From contig JAQNBH010000007.1 in NCBI GenBank assembly GCA_028752905.1, positions 46,203,145-46,267,144 of the forward strand: DNA of 64,000 nucleotides, written 5' to 3'. Made by a program: the position numbers and the translations under genes. Positions within the stretch are counted from its first letter, which is position 1. Every line of letters starts with the position of its first letter. Below are positions 33,501 to 45,800 of this stretch, piece by piece. The notes beneath the pieces are model-generated. The model was given only the letters and a program-made list of their open reading frames with translations. It was not told the origin of the DNA and did not search any database. The DNA comes from Cladorhizidae sp. MBARI D1340-BT2. Lineage: Eukaryota > Porifera > Demospongiae > Poecilosclerida > Cladorhizidae.

Positions 33501-35487
33501 GGTGTGTGTGTGCACATGTGGGAGTTGCTCTATGTGTAGGTGTGTGTGTGCACATGTGGGAGTTGCTCTATGTGTAGGTGTGTGTGTGCACATGTGGGAG
33601 TTGCTCTATGTGTAGGTGTGTGTGTGCACATGTGGGAGTTGCTCTATGTGTAGGTGTGTGTGTGCACATGTGGGAGTTGCTCTATGTGTAGGTGTGTGTG
33701 TGCACATGTGGGAGTTGCTCTATGTGTAGGTGTGTGTGTGCACATGTGGGAGTTGCTCTATGTGTAGGTGTGTGTGTGCACATGTGGGAGTTGCTCTATG
33801 TGTAGGTGTGTGTGTGCACATGTGGGAGTTGCTCTATGTGTAGGTGTGTGTGTGCACATGTGGGAGTTGCTCTATGTGTAGGTGTGTGTGTGCACATGTG
33901 GGAGTTGCTCTATGTGTAGGTGTGTGTGTGCACATGTGGGAGTTGCTCTATGTGTAGGTGTGTGTGTGCACATGTGGGAGTTGCTCTATGTGTAGGTGTG
34001 TGTGTGCACATGTGGGAGTTGCTCTATGTGTAGGTGTGTGTGTGCACATGTGGGAGTTGCTCTATGTGTAGGTGTGTGTGTGCACATGTGGGAGTTGCTC
34101 TATGTGTAGGTGTGTGTGTGCACATGTGGGAGTTGCTCTATGTGTAGGTGTGTGTGTGCACATGTGGGAGTTGCTCTATGTGTAGGTGTGTGTGTGCACA
34201 TGTGGGAGTTGCTCTATGTGTAGGTGTGTGTGTGCACATGTGGGAGTTGCTCTATGTGTAGGTGTGTGTGTGCACATGTGGGAGTTGCTCTATGTGTAGG
34301 TGTGTGTGTGCACATGTGGGAGTTGCTCTATGTGTAGGTGTGTGTGTGCACATGTGGGAGTTGCTCTATGTGTAGGTGTGTGTGTGCACATGTGGGAGTT
34401 GCTCTATGTGTAGGTGTGTGTGTGCACATGTGGGAGTTGCTCTATGTGTAGGTGTGTGTGTGCACATGTGGGAGTTGCTCTATGTGTAGGTGTGTGTGTG
34501 CACATGTGGGAGTTGCTCTATGTGTAGGTGTGTGTGTGCACATGTGGGAGTTGCTCTATGTGTAGGTGTGTGTGTGCACATGTGGGAGTTGCTCTATGTG
34601 TAGGTGTGTGTGTGCACATGTGGGAGTTGCTCTATGTGTAGGTGTGTGTGTGCACATGTGGGAGTTGCTCTATGTGTAGGTGTGTGTGTGCACATGTGGG
34701 AGTTGCTCTATGTGTAGGTGTGTGTGTGCACATGTGGGAGTTGCTCTATGTGTAGGTGTGTGTGTGCACATGTGGGAGTTGCTCTATGTGTAGGTGTGTG
34801 TGTGCACATGTGGGAGTTGCTCTATGTGTAGGTGTGTGTGTGCACATGTGGGAGTTGCTCTATGTGTAGGTGTGTGTGTGCACATGTGGGAGTTGCTCTA
34901 TGTGTAGGTGTGTGTGTGCACATGTGGGAGTTGCTCTATGTGTAGGTGTGTGTGTGCACATGTGGGAGTTGCTCTATGTGTAGGTGTGTGTGTGCACATG
35001 TGGGAGTTGCTCTATGTGTAGGTGTGTGTGTGCACATGTGGGAGTTGCTCTATGTGTAGGTGTGTGTGTGCACATGTGGGAGTTGCTCTATGTGTAGGTG
35101 TGTGTGTGCACATGTGGGAGTTGCTCTATGTGTAGGTGTGTGTGTGCACATGTGGGAGTTGCTCTATGTGTAGGTGTGTGTGTGCACATGTGGGAGTTGC
35201 TCTATGTGTAGGTGTGTGTGTGCACATGTGGGAGTTGCTCTATGTGTAGGTGTGTGTGTGCACATGTGGGAGTTGCTCTATGTGTAGGTGTGTGTGTGCA
35301 CATGTGGGAGTTGCTCTATGTGTAGGTGTGTGTGTGCACATGTGGGAGTTGCTCTATGTGTAGGTGTGTGTGTGCACATGTGGGAGTTGCTCTATGTGTA
35401 GGTGTGTGTGTGCACATGTGGGAGTTGCTCTATGTGTAGGTGTGTGTGTGCACATGTGGGAGTTGCTCTATGTGTAGGTGTGTGTGT
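24534..35487. repeat. 38-bp array: long uniform tract (about 288 units)
   Basis: Nearly 11 kb are read without any visible departure from the modal unit. The tract ends at a 4-bp insertion (GCATGCACATG) near 35489. Perfect phase is shown by the sequence layout repeating every 1,140 bases. Confidence 0.85.
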
Positions 35488-37487
35488 GCATGCACATGTG
35501 GGAGTTGCTCTATGTGTAGGTGTGTGTGTGCACATGTGGGAGTTGCTCTATGTGTAGGTGTGTGTGTGCACATGTGGGAGTTGCTCTATGTGTAGGTGTG
35601 TGTGTGCACATGTGGGAGTTGCTCTATGTGTAGGTGTGTGTGTGCACATGTGGGAGTTGCTCTATGTGTAGGTGTGTGTGTGCACATGTGGGAGTTGCTC
35701 TATGTGTAGGTGTGTGTGTGCACATGTGGGAGTTGCTCTATGTGTAGGTGTGTGTGTGCACATGTGGGAGTTGCTCTATGTGTAGGTGTGTGTGTGTGCA
35801 CATGTGGGAGTTGCTCTATGTGTAGGTGTGTGTGTGCACATGTGGGAGTTGCTCTATGTGTAGGTGTGTGTGTGCACATGTGGGAGTTGCTCTATGTGTA
35901 GGTGTGTGTGTGCACATGTGGGAGTTGCTCTATGTGTAGGTGTGTGTGTGCACATGTGGGAGTTGCTCTATGTGTAGGTGTGTGTGTGCACATGTGGGAG
36001 TTGCTCTATGTGTAGGTGTGTGTGTGCACATGTGGGAGTTGCTCTATGTGTAGGTGTGTGTGTGCACATGTGGGAGTTGCTCTATGTGTAGGTGTGTGTG
36101 TGCACATGTGGGAGTTGCTCTATGTGTAGGTGTGTGTGTGCACATGTGGGAGTTGCTCTATGTGTAGGTGTGTGTGTGCACATGTGGGAGTTGCTCTATG
36201 TGTAGGTGTGTGTGTGCACATGTGGGAGTTGCTCTATGTGTAGGTGTGTGTGTGCACATGTGGGAGTTGCTCTGTGTGTGTGCACATGTGGGAGTTGCTC
36301 TATGTGTAGGTGTGTGTGTGCACATGTGGGAGTGCTCTATGTGTAGGTGTGTGTGTGCACATGTGGGAGTTGCTCTATGTGTAGGTGTGTGTGTGCACAT
36401 GTGGGAGTTGCTCTATGTGTAGGTGTGTGTGTGCACATGTGGGAGTTGCTCTATGTGTAGGTGTGTGTGTGCACATGTGGGAGTTGCTCTATGTGTAGGT
36501 GTGTGTGTGCACATGTGGGAGTTGCTCTATGTGTAGGTGTGTGTGTGCACATGTGGGAGTTGCTCTATGTGTAGGTGTGTGTGTGCACATGTGGGAGTTG
36601 CTCTATGTGTAGGTGTGTGTGTGTGCACATGTGGGAGTTGCTCTATGTGTAGGTGTGTGTGTGCACATGTGGGAGTTGCTCTATGTGTAGGTGTGTGTGT
36701 GCACATGTGGGAGTTGCTCTATGTGTAGGTGTGTGTGTGCACATGTGGGAGTTGCTCTATGTGTAGGTGTGTGTGTGCACATGTGGGAGTTGCTCTATGT
36801 GTAGGTGTGTGTGTGCACATGTGGGAGTTGCTCTATGTGTAGGTGTGTGTGTGCACATGTGGGAGTTGCTCTATGTGTAGGTGTGTGTGTGCACATGTGG
36901 GAGTTGCTCTATGTGTAGGTGTGTGTGTGCACATGTGGGAGTTGCTCTATGTGTAGGTGTGTGTGTGTGCACATGTGGGAGTTGCTCTATGTGTAGGGTG
37001 TGTGTGTGCACATGTGGGAGTTGCTCTATGTGTAGGTGTGTGTGTGCACATGTGGGAGTTGCTCTATGTGTAGGTGTGTGTGTGCACATGTGGGAGTTGC
37101 TCTATGTGTAGGTGTGTGTGTGCACATGTGGGAGTTGCTCTATGTGTAGGTGTGTGTGTGCACATGTGGGAGTTGCTCTATGTGTAGGTGTGTGTGTGCA
37201 CATGTGGGAGTTGCTCTATGTGTAGGTGTGTGTGTGCACATGTGGGAGTTGCTCTGTGTGGTGTGTGCACATGTGGGAGTTGCTCTATGTGTAGGGTGTG
37301 TGTGTGTGCACATGTGGGAGTTGCTCTATGTGTAGGTGTGTGTGTGCACATGTGGGAGTTGCTCTTTGTGTGCACATGTGGGAGTTGCTCTATGTGTAGG
37401 TGTGTGTGTGCACATGTGGGAGTTGCTCTATGTGTAGGTGTGTGTGTGCACATGTGGGAGTTGCTCTATGTGTAGGTGTGTGTGTGT
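35488..37487. repeat. 38-bp array: second variant block
   Basis: A 2-kb island holds 40- and 42-bp units, CTCTGTGTGTG units (36272, 37254, 37365), a GGGAGTGCTC unit near 36332, and TAGGGTG units near 36996 and 37294. The segment 36168-36422 has the same variant order as 19393-19647 except for one base, at an offset of 16,775. Confidence 0.85.
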
Positions 37488-40400
37488 GTGCACATGTGGG
37501 AGTTGCTCTATGTGTAGGTGTGTGTGTGCACATGTGGGAGTTGCTCTATGTGTAGGTGTGTGTGTGCACATGTGGGAGTTGCTCTATGTGTAGGTGTGTG
37601 TGTGCACATGTGGGAGTTGCTCTATGTGTAGGTGTGTGTGTGCACATGTGGGAGTTGCTCTATGTGTAGGTGTGTGTGTGCACATGTGGGTTGCTCTATG
37701 TGTAGGTGTGTGTGTGCACATGTGGGAGTTGCTCTATGTGTAGGTGTGTGTGTGCACATGTGGGAGTTGCTCTATGTGTAGGTGTGTGTGTGCACATGTG
37801 GGAGTTGCTCTATGTGTAGGTGTGTGTGTGCACATGTGGGAGTTGCTCTATGTGTAGGTGTGTGTGTGCACATGTGGGAGTTGCTCTATGTGTAGGTGTG
37901 TGTGTGCACATGTGGGAGTTGCTCTATGTGTAGGTGTGTGTGTGCACATGTGGGAGTTGCTCTATGTGTAGGTGTGTGTGTGCACATGTGGGAGTTGCTC
38001 TATGTGTAGGTGTGTGTGTGCACATGTGGGAGTTGCTCTATGTGTAGGTGTGTGTGTGCACATGTGGGAGTTGCTCTATGTGTAGGTGTGTGTGTGCACA
38101 TGTGGGAGTTGCTCTATGTGTAGGTGTGTGTGTGCACATGTGGGAGTTGCTCTATGTGTAGGTGTGTGTGTGCACATGTGGGAGTTGCTCTATGTGTAGG
38201 TGTGTGTGTGCACATGTGGGAGTTGCTCTATGTGTAGGTGTGTGTGTGCACATGTGGGAGTTGCTCTATGTGTAGGTGTGTGTGTGCACATGTGGGAGTT
38301 GCTCTATGTGTAGGTGTGTGTGTGCACATGTGGGAGTTGCTCTATGTGTAGGTGTGTGTGTGCACATGTGGGAGTTGCTCTATGTGTAGGTGTGTGTGTG
38401 CACATGTGGGAGTTGCTCTATGTGTAGGTGTGTGTGTGCACATGTGGGAGTTGCTCTATGTGTAGGTGTGTGTGTGCACATGTGGGAGTTGCTCTATGTG
38501 TAGGTGTGTGTGTGCACATGTGGGAGTTGCTCTATGTGTAGGTGTGTGTGTGCACATGTGGGAGTTGCTCTATGTGTAGGTGTGTGTGTGCACATGTGGT
38601 TGCTCTATGTGTAGGTGTGTGTGTGCACATGTGGGAGTTGCTCTATGTGTAGGTGTGTGTGTGCACATGTGGGAGTTGCTCTATGTGTAGGTGTGTGTGT
38701 GCACATGTGGGAGTTGCTCTATGTGTAGGTGTGTGTGTGCACATGTGGGAGTTGCTCTATGTGTAGGTGTGTGTGTGCACATGTGGGAGTTGCTCTATGT
38801 GTAGGTGTGTGTGTGCACATGTGGGAGTTGCTCTATGTGTAGGTGTGTGTGTGCACATGTGGGAGTTGCTCTATGTGTAGGTGTGTGTGTGCACATGTGG
38901 GAGTTGCTCTATGTGTAGGTGTGTGTGTGCACATGTGGGAGTTGCTCTATGTGTAGGTGTGTGTGTGCACATGTGGGAGTTGCTCTATGTGTAGGTGTGT
39001 GTGTGCACATGTGGGAGTTGCTCTATGTGTAGGTGTGTGTGTGCACATGTGGGAGTTGCTCTATGTGTAGGTGTGTGTGTGCACATGTGGGAGTTGCTCT
39101 ATGTGTAGGTGTGTGTGTGCACATGTGGGAGTTGCTCTATGTGTAGGTGTGTGTGTGCACATGTGGGAGTTGCTCTATGTGTAGGTGTGTGTGTGCACAT
39201 GTGGGAGTTGCTCTATGTGTAGGTGTGTGTGTGCACATGTGGGAGTTGCTCTATGTGTAGGTGTGTGTGTGCACATGTGGGAGTTGCTCTATGTGTAGGT
39301 GTGTGTGTGCACATGTGGGAGTTGCTCTATGTGTAGGTGTGTGTGTGCACATGTGGGAGTTGCTCTATGTGTAGGTGTGTGTGTGCACATGTGGGAGTTG
39401 CTCTATGTGTAGGTGTGTGTGTGCACATGTGGGAGTTGCTCTATGTGTAGGTGTGTGTGTGCACATGTGGGAGTTGCTCTATGTGTAGGTGTGTGTGTGC
39501 ACATGTGGGAGTTGCTCTATGTGTAGGTGTGTGTGTGCACATGTGGGAGTTGCTCTATGTGTAGGTGTGTGTGTGCACATGTGGGAGTTGCTCTATGTGT
39601 AGGTGTGTGTGTGCACATGTGGGAGTTGCTCTATGTGTAGGTGTGTGTGTGCACATGTGGGAGTTGCTCTATGTGTAGGTGTGTGTGTGCACATGTGGGA
39701 GTTGCTCTATGTGTAGGTGTGTGTGTGCACATGTGGGAGTTGCTCTATGTGTAGGTGTGTGTGTGCACATGTGGGAGTTGCTCTATGTGTAGGTGTGTGT
39801 GTGCACATGTGTGGAGTTGCTCTATGTGTAGGTGTGTGTGTGCACATGTGGGAGTTGCTCTATGTGTAGGTGTGTGTGTGCACATGTGGGAGTTGCTCTA
39901 TGTGTAGGTGTGTGTGTGCACATGTGGGAGTTGCTCTATGTGTAGGTGTGTGTGTGCACATGTGGGAGTTGCTCTATGTGTAGGTGTGTGTGTGCACATG
40001 TGGGAGTTGCTCTATGTGTAGGTGTGTGTGTGCACATGTGGGAGTTGCTCTATGTGTAGGTGTGTGTGTGCACATGTGGGAGTTGCTCTATGTGTAGGTG
40101 TGTGTGTGCACATGTGGGAGTTGCTCTATGTGTAGGTGTGTGTGTGCACATGTGGGAGTTGCTCTATGTGTAGGTGTGTGTGTGCACATGTGGGAGTTGC
40201 TCTATGTGTAGGTGTGTGTGTGCACATGTGGGAGTTGCTCTATGTGTAGGTGTGTGTGTGCACATGTGGGAGTTGCTCTATGTGTAGGTGTGTGTGTGCA
40301 CATGTGGGAGTTGCTCTATGTGTAGGTGTGTGTGTGCACATGTGGGAGTTGCTCTATGTGTAGGTGTGTGTGTGCACATGTGGGAGTTGCTCTATGTGTA

Positions 40401-40630
40401 GGTGTGTGTGTGCACATGTGGGAGTTGCTCTATGTGTAGGTGTGTGTGTGCACATGTGGGAGTTGCTCTATGTGTAGGTGTGTGTGTGCACATGTGGGAG
40501 TTGCTCTATGTGTAGGTGTGTGTGTGCACATGTGGGAGTTGCTCTATGTGTAGGTGTGTGTGTGCACATGTGGGAGTTGCTCTATGTGTAGGTGTGTGTG
40601 TGCACATGTGGGAGTTGCTCTATGTGTAGG
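37488..40630. repeat. 38-bp array: nearly uniform tract with three private variants
   Basis: About 3.1 kb of modal units are broken only by GTGGGTTGC (2-bp deletion, about 37689), GTGGTTGC (3-bp deletion, about 38598) and GTGTGGAGTTGC (1-bp insertion, about 39810). Each was seen once, so they arose after homogenisation. Confidence 0.82.
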
Positions 40631-42840
40631 TGTGTGTGTGTGCACATGTGGGAGTTGCTCTATGTGTAGGTGTGTGTGTGCACATGTGGGAGTTGCTCTA
40701 TGTGTAGGTGTGTGTGTGCACATGTGGGAGTTGCTCTATGTGTAGGTGTGTGTGTGCACATGTGGGAGTTGCTCTATGTGTAGGTGTGTGTGTGCACATG
40801 TGGGAGTTGCTCTATGTGTAGGTGTGTGTGTGCACATGTGGGAGTTGCTCTATGTGTAGGTGTGTGTGTGCACATGTGGGAGTTGCTCTATGTGTAGGTG
40901 TGTGTGTGCACATGTGGGAGTTGCTCTATGTGTAGGTGTGTGTGTGCACATGTGGGAGTTGCTCTATGTGTAGGTGTGTGTGTGCACATGTGGGAGTTGC
41001 TCTATGTGTAGGTGTGTGTGTGCACATGTGGGAGTTGCTCTTGTGTGTGTGCACATGTGGGAGTTGCTCTATGTGTAGGTGTGTGTGTGCACATGTGGGA
41101 GTTGCTCTATGTGTAGGTGTGTGTGTGCACATGTGGGAGTTGCTCTATGTGTAGGTGTGTGTGTGTGCACATGTGGGAGTTGCTCTATGTGTAGGTGTGT
41201 GTGTGCACATGTGGGAGTTGCTCTATGTGTAGGTGTGTGTGTGCACATGTGGGAGTTGCTCTATGTGTAGGTGTGTGTGTGCACATGTGGGAGTTGCTCT
41301 ATGTGTAGGTGTGTGTGTGCACATGTGGGAGTTGCTCTATGTGTAGGTGTGTGTGTGCACATGTGGGAGTTGCTCTATGTGTAGGTTGTGTGTGTGTGCA
41401 CATGTGGGAGTTGCTCTATGTGTAGGTGTGTGTGTGCACATGTGGGAGTTGCTCTATGTGTAGGTGTGTGTGTGCACATGTGGGAGTTGCTCTATGTGTA
41501 GGTGTGTGTGTGCACATGTGGGAGTTGCTCTATGTGTAGGTGTGTGTGTGTGCACATGTGGGAGTTGCTCTATGTGTAGGTGTGTGTGTGCACATGTGGG
41601 AGTTGCTCTATGTGTAGGTGTGTGTGTGCACATGTGGGAGTTGCTCTATGTGTAGGTGTGTGTGTGCACATGTGGGAGTTGCTCTATGTGTAGGTGTGTG
41701 TGTGCACATGTGGGAGTTGCTCTATGTGTAGGTGTGTGTGTGCACATGTGGGAGTTGCTCTATGTGTAGGTGTGTGTGTGTGTGCACATGTGGGAGTTGC
41801 TCTATGTGTAGGTGTGTGTGTGTGCACATGTGGGAGTTGCTCTATGTGTAGGTGTGTGTGTGCACATGTGGGAGTTGCTCTATGTGTAGGTGTGTGTGTG
41901 CACATGTGGGAGTTGCTCTATGTGTAGGTGTGTGTGTGCACATGTGGGAGTTGCTCTATGTGTAGGTGTGTGTGTGCACATGTTGGAGTTGCTCTATGTG
42001 TAGGTGTGTGTGTGCACATGTGGGAGTTGCTCTATGTGTAGGTGTGTGTGTGCACATGTGGGAGTTGCTCTATGTGTAGGTGTGTGTGTGCACATGTGGG
42101 AGTTGCTCTATGTGTAGGTGTGTGTGTGCACATGTGGGAGTTGCTCTATGTGTAGGTGTGTGTGTGCACATGTGGGAGTTGCTCTATGTGTAGGTGTGTG
42201 TGTGCACATGTGGGAGTTGCTCTATGTGTAGGTGTGTGTGTGCACATGTGGGAGTTGCTCTATGTGTAGGTGTGTGTGTGTGTGCACATGTGGAGTTGCT
42301 CTATGTGTAGGTGTGTGTGTGCACATGTGGGAGTTGCTCTGTGTGTGCACATGTGGGAGTTGCTCTATGTGTAGGTGTGTGTGTGCACATGTGGGAGTTG
42401 CTCTATGTGTAGGTGTGTGTGTGCACATGTGGGAGTTGCTCTATGTGTAGGTGTGTGTGTGTGTGCACATGTGGGAGTTGCTCTATGTGTAGGTGTGTGT
42501 GTGCACATGTGGGAGTTGCTCTATGTGTAGGTGTGTGTGTGCACATGTGGGAGTTGCTCTATGTGTAGGTGTGTGTGTGCACATGTGGGAGTTGCTCTAT
42601 GTGTAGGTGTGTGTGTGCACATGTGGGAGTTGCTCTATGTGTAGGTGTGTGTGTGCACATGTGGGAGTTGCTCTATGTGTAGGTGTGTGTGTGCACATGT
42701 GGGAGTTGCTCTATGTGTAGGTGTGTGTGTGTGCACATGTGGGAGTTGCTCTATGTGTAGGTGTGTGTGTGCACATGTGGGAGTTGCTCTATGTGTAGGT
42801 GTGTGTGTGCACATGTGGGAGTTGCTCTATGTATGTGTAG
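40631..42840. repeat. 38-bp array: third variant block (mosaic of earlier modules)
   Basis: Two sub-segments copy modules found far upstream. The stretch 41464-41927 matches 24070-24533 in the spacing of 40- and 42-bp units (offset 17,394). The stretch 41979-42450 matches 18221-18692 (offset 23,758), with shared CATGTTGG, 42-bp unit plus TGTGGAG, CTCTGTGTGTGC and a following 42-bp unit. The copy at 42 kb lacks two point variants of the 18-kb copy (near 18416 and 18635). The block ends with a 4-bp TATG insertion near 42831. Confidence 0.8.
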
Positions 42841-45800
42841 GTGTGTGTGTGCACATGTGGGAGTTGCTCTATGTGTAGGTGTGTGTGTGCACATGTGGGA
42901 GTTGCTCTATGTGTAGGTGTGTGTGTGCACATGTGGGAGTTGCTCTATGTGTAGGTGTGTGTGTGCACATGTGGGAGTTGCTCTATGTGTAGGTGTGTGT
43001 GTGCACATGTGGGAGTTGCTCTATGTGTAGGTGTGTGTGTGCACATGTGGGAGTTGCTCTATGTGTAGGTGTGTGTGTGCACATGTGGGAGTTGCTCTAT
43101 GTGTAGGTGTGTGTGTGCACATGTGGGAGTTGCTCTATGTGTAGGTGTGTGTGTGCACATGTGGGAGTTGCTCTATGTGTAGGTGTGTGTGTGCACATGT
43201 GGGAGTTGCTCTATGTGTAGGTGTGTGTGTGCACATGTGGGAGTTGCTCTATGTGTAGGTGTGTGTGTGCACATGTGGGAGTTGCTCTATGTGTAGGTGT
43301 GTGTGTGCACATGTGGGAGTTGCTCTATGTGTAGGTGTGTGTGTGCACATGTGGGAGTTGCTCTATGTGTAGGTGTGTGTGTGCACATGTGGGAGTTGCT
43401 CTATGTGTAGGTGTGTGTGTGCACATGTGGGAGTTGCTCTATGTGTAGGTGTGTGTGTGCACATGTGGGAGTTGCTCTATGTGTAGGTGTGTGTGTGCAC
43501 ATGTGGGAGTTGCTCTATGTGTAGGTGTGTGTGTGCACATGTGGGAGTTGCTCTATGTGTAGGTGTGTGTGTGCACATGTGGGAGTTGCTCTATGTGTAG
43601 GTGTGTGTGTGCACATGTGGGAGTTGCTCTATGTGTAGGTGTGTGTGTGCACATGTGGGAGTTGCTCTATGTGTAGGTGTGTGTGTGCACATGTGGGAGT
43701 TGCTCTATGTGTAGGTGTGTGTGTGCACATGTGGGAGTTGCTCTATGTGTAGGTGTGTGTGTGCACATGTGGGAGTTGCTCTATGTGTAGGTGTGTGTGT
43801 GCACATGTGGGAGTTGCTCTATGTGTAGGTGTGTGTGTGCACATGTGGGAGTTGCTCTATGTGTAGGTGTGTGTGTGCACATGTGGGAGTTGCTCTATGT
43901 GTAGGTGTGTGTGTGCACATGTGGGAGTTGCTCTATGTGTAGGTGTGTGTGTGCACATGTGGGAGTTGCTCTATGTGTAGGTGTGTGTGTGCACATGTGG
44001 GAGTTGCTCTATGTGTAGGTGTGTGTGTGCACATGTGGGAGTTGCTCTATGTGTAGGTGTGTGTGTGCACATGTGGGAGTTGCTCTATGTGTAGGTGTGT
44101 GTGTGCACATGTGGGAGTTGCTCTATGTGTAGGTGTGTGTGTGCACATGTGGGAGTTGCTCTATGTGTAGGTGTGTGTGTGCACATGTGGGAGTTGCTCT
44201 ATGTGTAGGTGTGTGTGTGCACATGTGGGAGTTGCTCTATGTGTAGGTGTGTGTGTGCACATGTGGGAGTTGCTCTATGTGTAGGTGTGTGTGTGCACAT
44301 GTGGGAGTTGCTCTATGTGTAGGTGTGTGTGTGCACATGTGGGAGTTGCTCTATGTGTAGGTGTGTGTGTGCACATGTGGGAGTTGCTCTATGTGTAGGT
44401 GTGTGTGTGCACATGTGGGAGTTGCTCTATGTGTAGGTGTGTGTGTGCACATGTGGGAGTTGCTCTATGTGTAGGTGTGTGTGTGCACATGTGGGAGTTG
44501 CTCTATGTGTAGGTGTGTGTGTGCACATGTGGGAGTTGCTCTATGTGTAGGTGTGTGTGTGCACATGTGGGAGTTGCTCTATGTGTAGGTGTGTGTGTGC
44601 ACATGTGGGAGTTGCTCTATGTGTAGGTGTGTGTGTGCACATGTGGGAGTTGCTCTATGTGTAGGTGTGTGTGTGCACATGTGGGAGTTGCTCTATGTGT
44701 AGGTGTGTGTGTGCACATGTGGGAGTTGCTCTATGTGTAGGTGTGTGTGTGCACATGTGGGAGTTGCTCTATGTGTAGGTGTGTGTGTGCACATGTGGGA
44801 GTTGCTCTATGTGTAGGTGTGTGTGTGCACATGTGGGAGTTGCTCTATGTGTAGGTGTGTGTGTGCACATGTGGGAGTTGCTCTATGTGTAGGTGTGTGT
44901 GTGCACATGTGGGAGTTGCTCTATGTGTAGGTGTGTGTGTGCACATGTGGGAGTTGCTCTATGTGTAGGTGTGTGTGTGCACATGTGGGAGTTGCTCTAT
45001 GTGTAGGTGTGTGTGTGCACATGTGGGAGTTGCTCTATGTGTAGGTGTGTGTGTGCACATGTGGGAGTTGCTCTATGTGTAGGTGTGTGTGTGCACATGT
45101 GGGAGTTGCTCTATGTGTAGGTGTGTGTGTGCACATGTGGGAGTTGCTCTATGTGTAGGTGTGTGTGTGCACATGTGGGAGTTGCTCTATGTGTAGGTGT
45201 GTGTGTGCACATGTGGGAGTTGCTCTATGTGTAGGTGTGTGTGTGCACATGTGGGAGTTGCTCTATGTGTAGGTGTGTGTGTGCACATGTGGGAGTTGCT
45301 CTATGTGTAGGTGTGTGTGTGCACATGTGGGAGTTGCTCTATGTGTAGGTGTGTGTGTGCACATGTGGGAGTTGCTCTATGTGTAGGTGTGTGTGTGCAC
45401 ATGTGGGAGTTGCTCTATGTGTAGGTGTGTGTGTGCACATGTGGGAGTTGCTCTATGTGTAGGTGTGTGTGTGCACATGTGGGAGTTGCTCTATGTGTAG
45501 GTGTGTGTGTGCACATGTGGGAGTTGCTCTATGTGTAGGTGTGTGTGTGCACATGTGGGAGTTGCTCTATGTGTAGGTGTGTGTGTGCACATGTGGGAGT
45601 TGCTCTATGTGTAGGTGTGTGTGTGCACATGTGGGAGTTGCTCTATGTGTAGGTGTGTGTGTGCACATGTGGGAGTTGCTCTATGTGTAGGTGTGTGTGT
45701 GCACATGTGGGAGTTGCTCTATGTGTAGGTGTGTGTGTGCACATGTGGGAGTTGCTCTATGTGTAGGTGTGTGTGTGCACATGTGGGAGTTGCTCTATGT

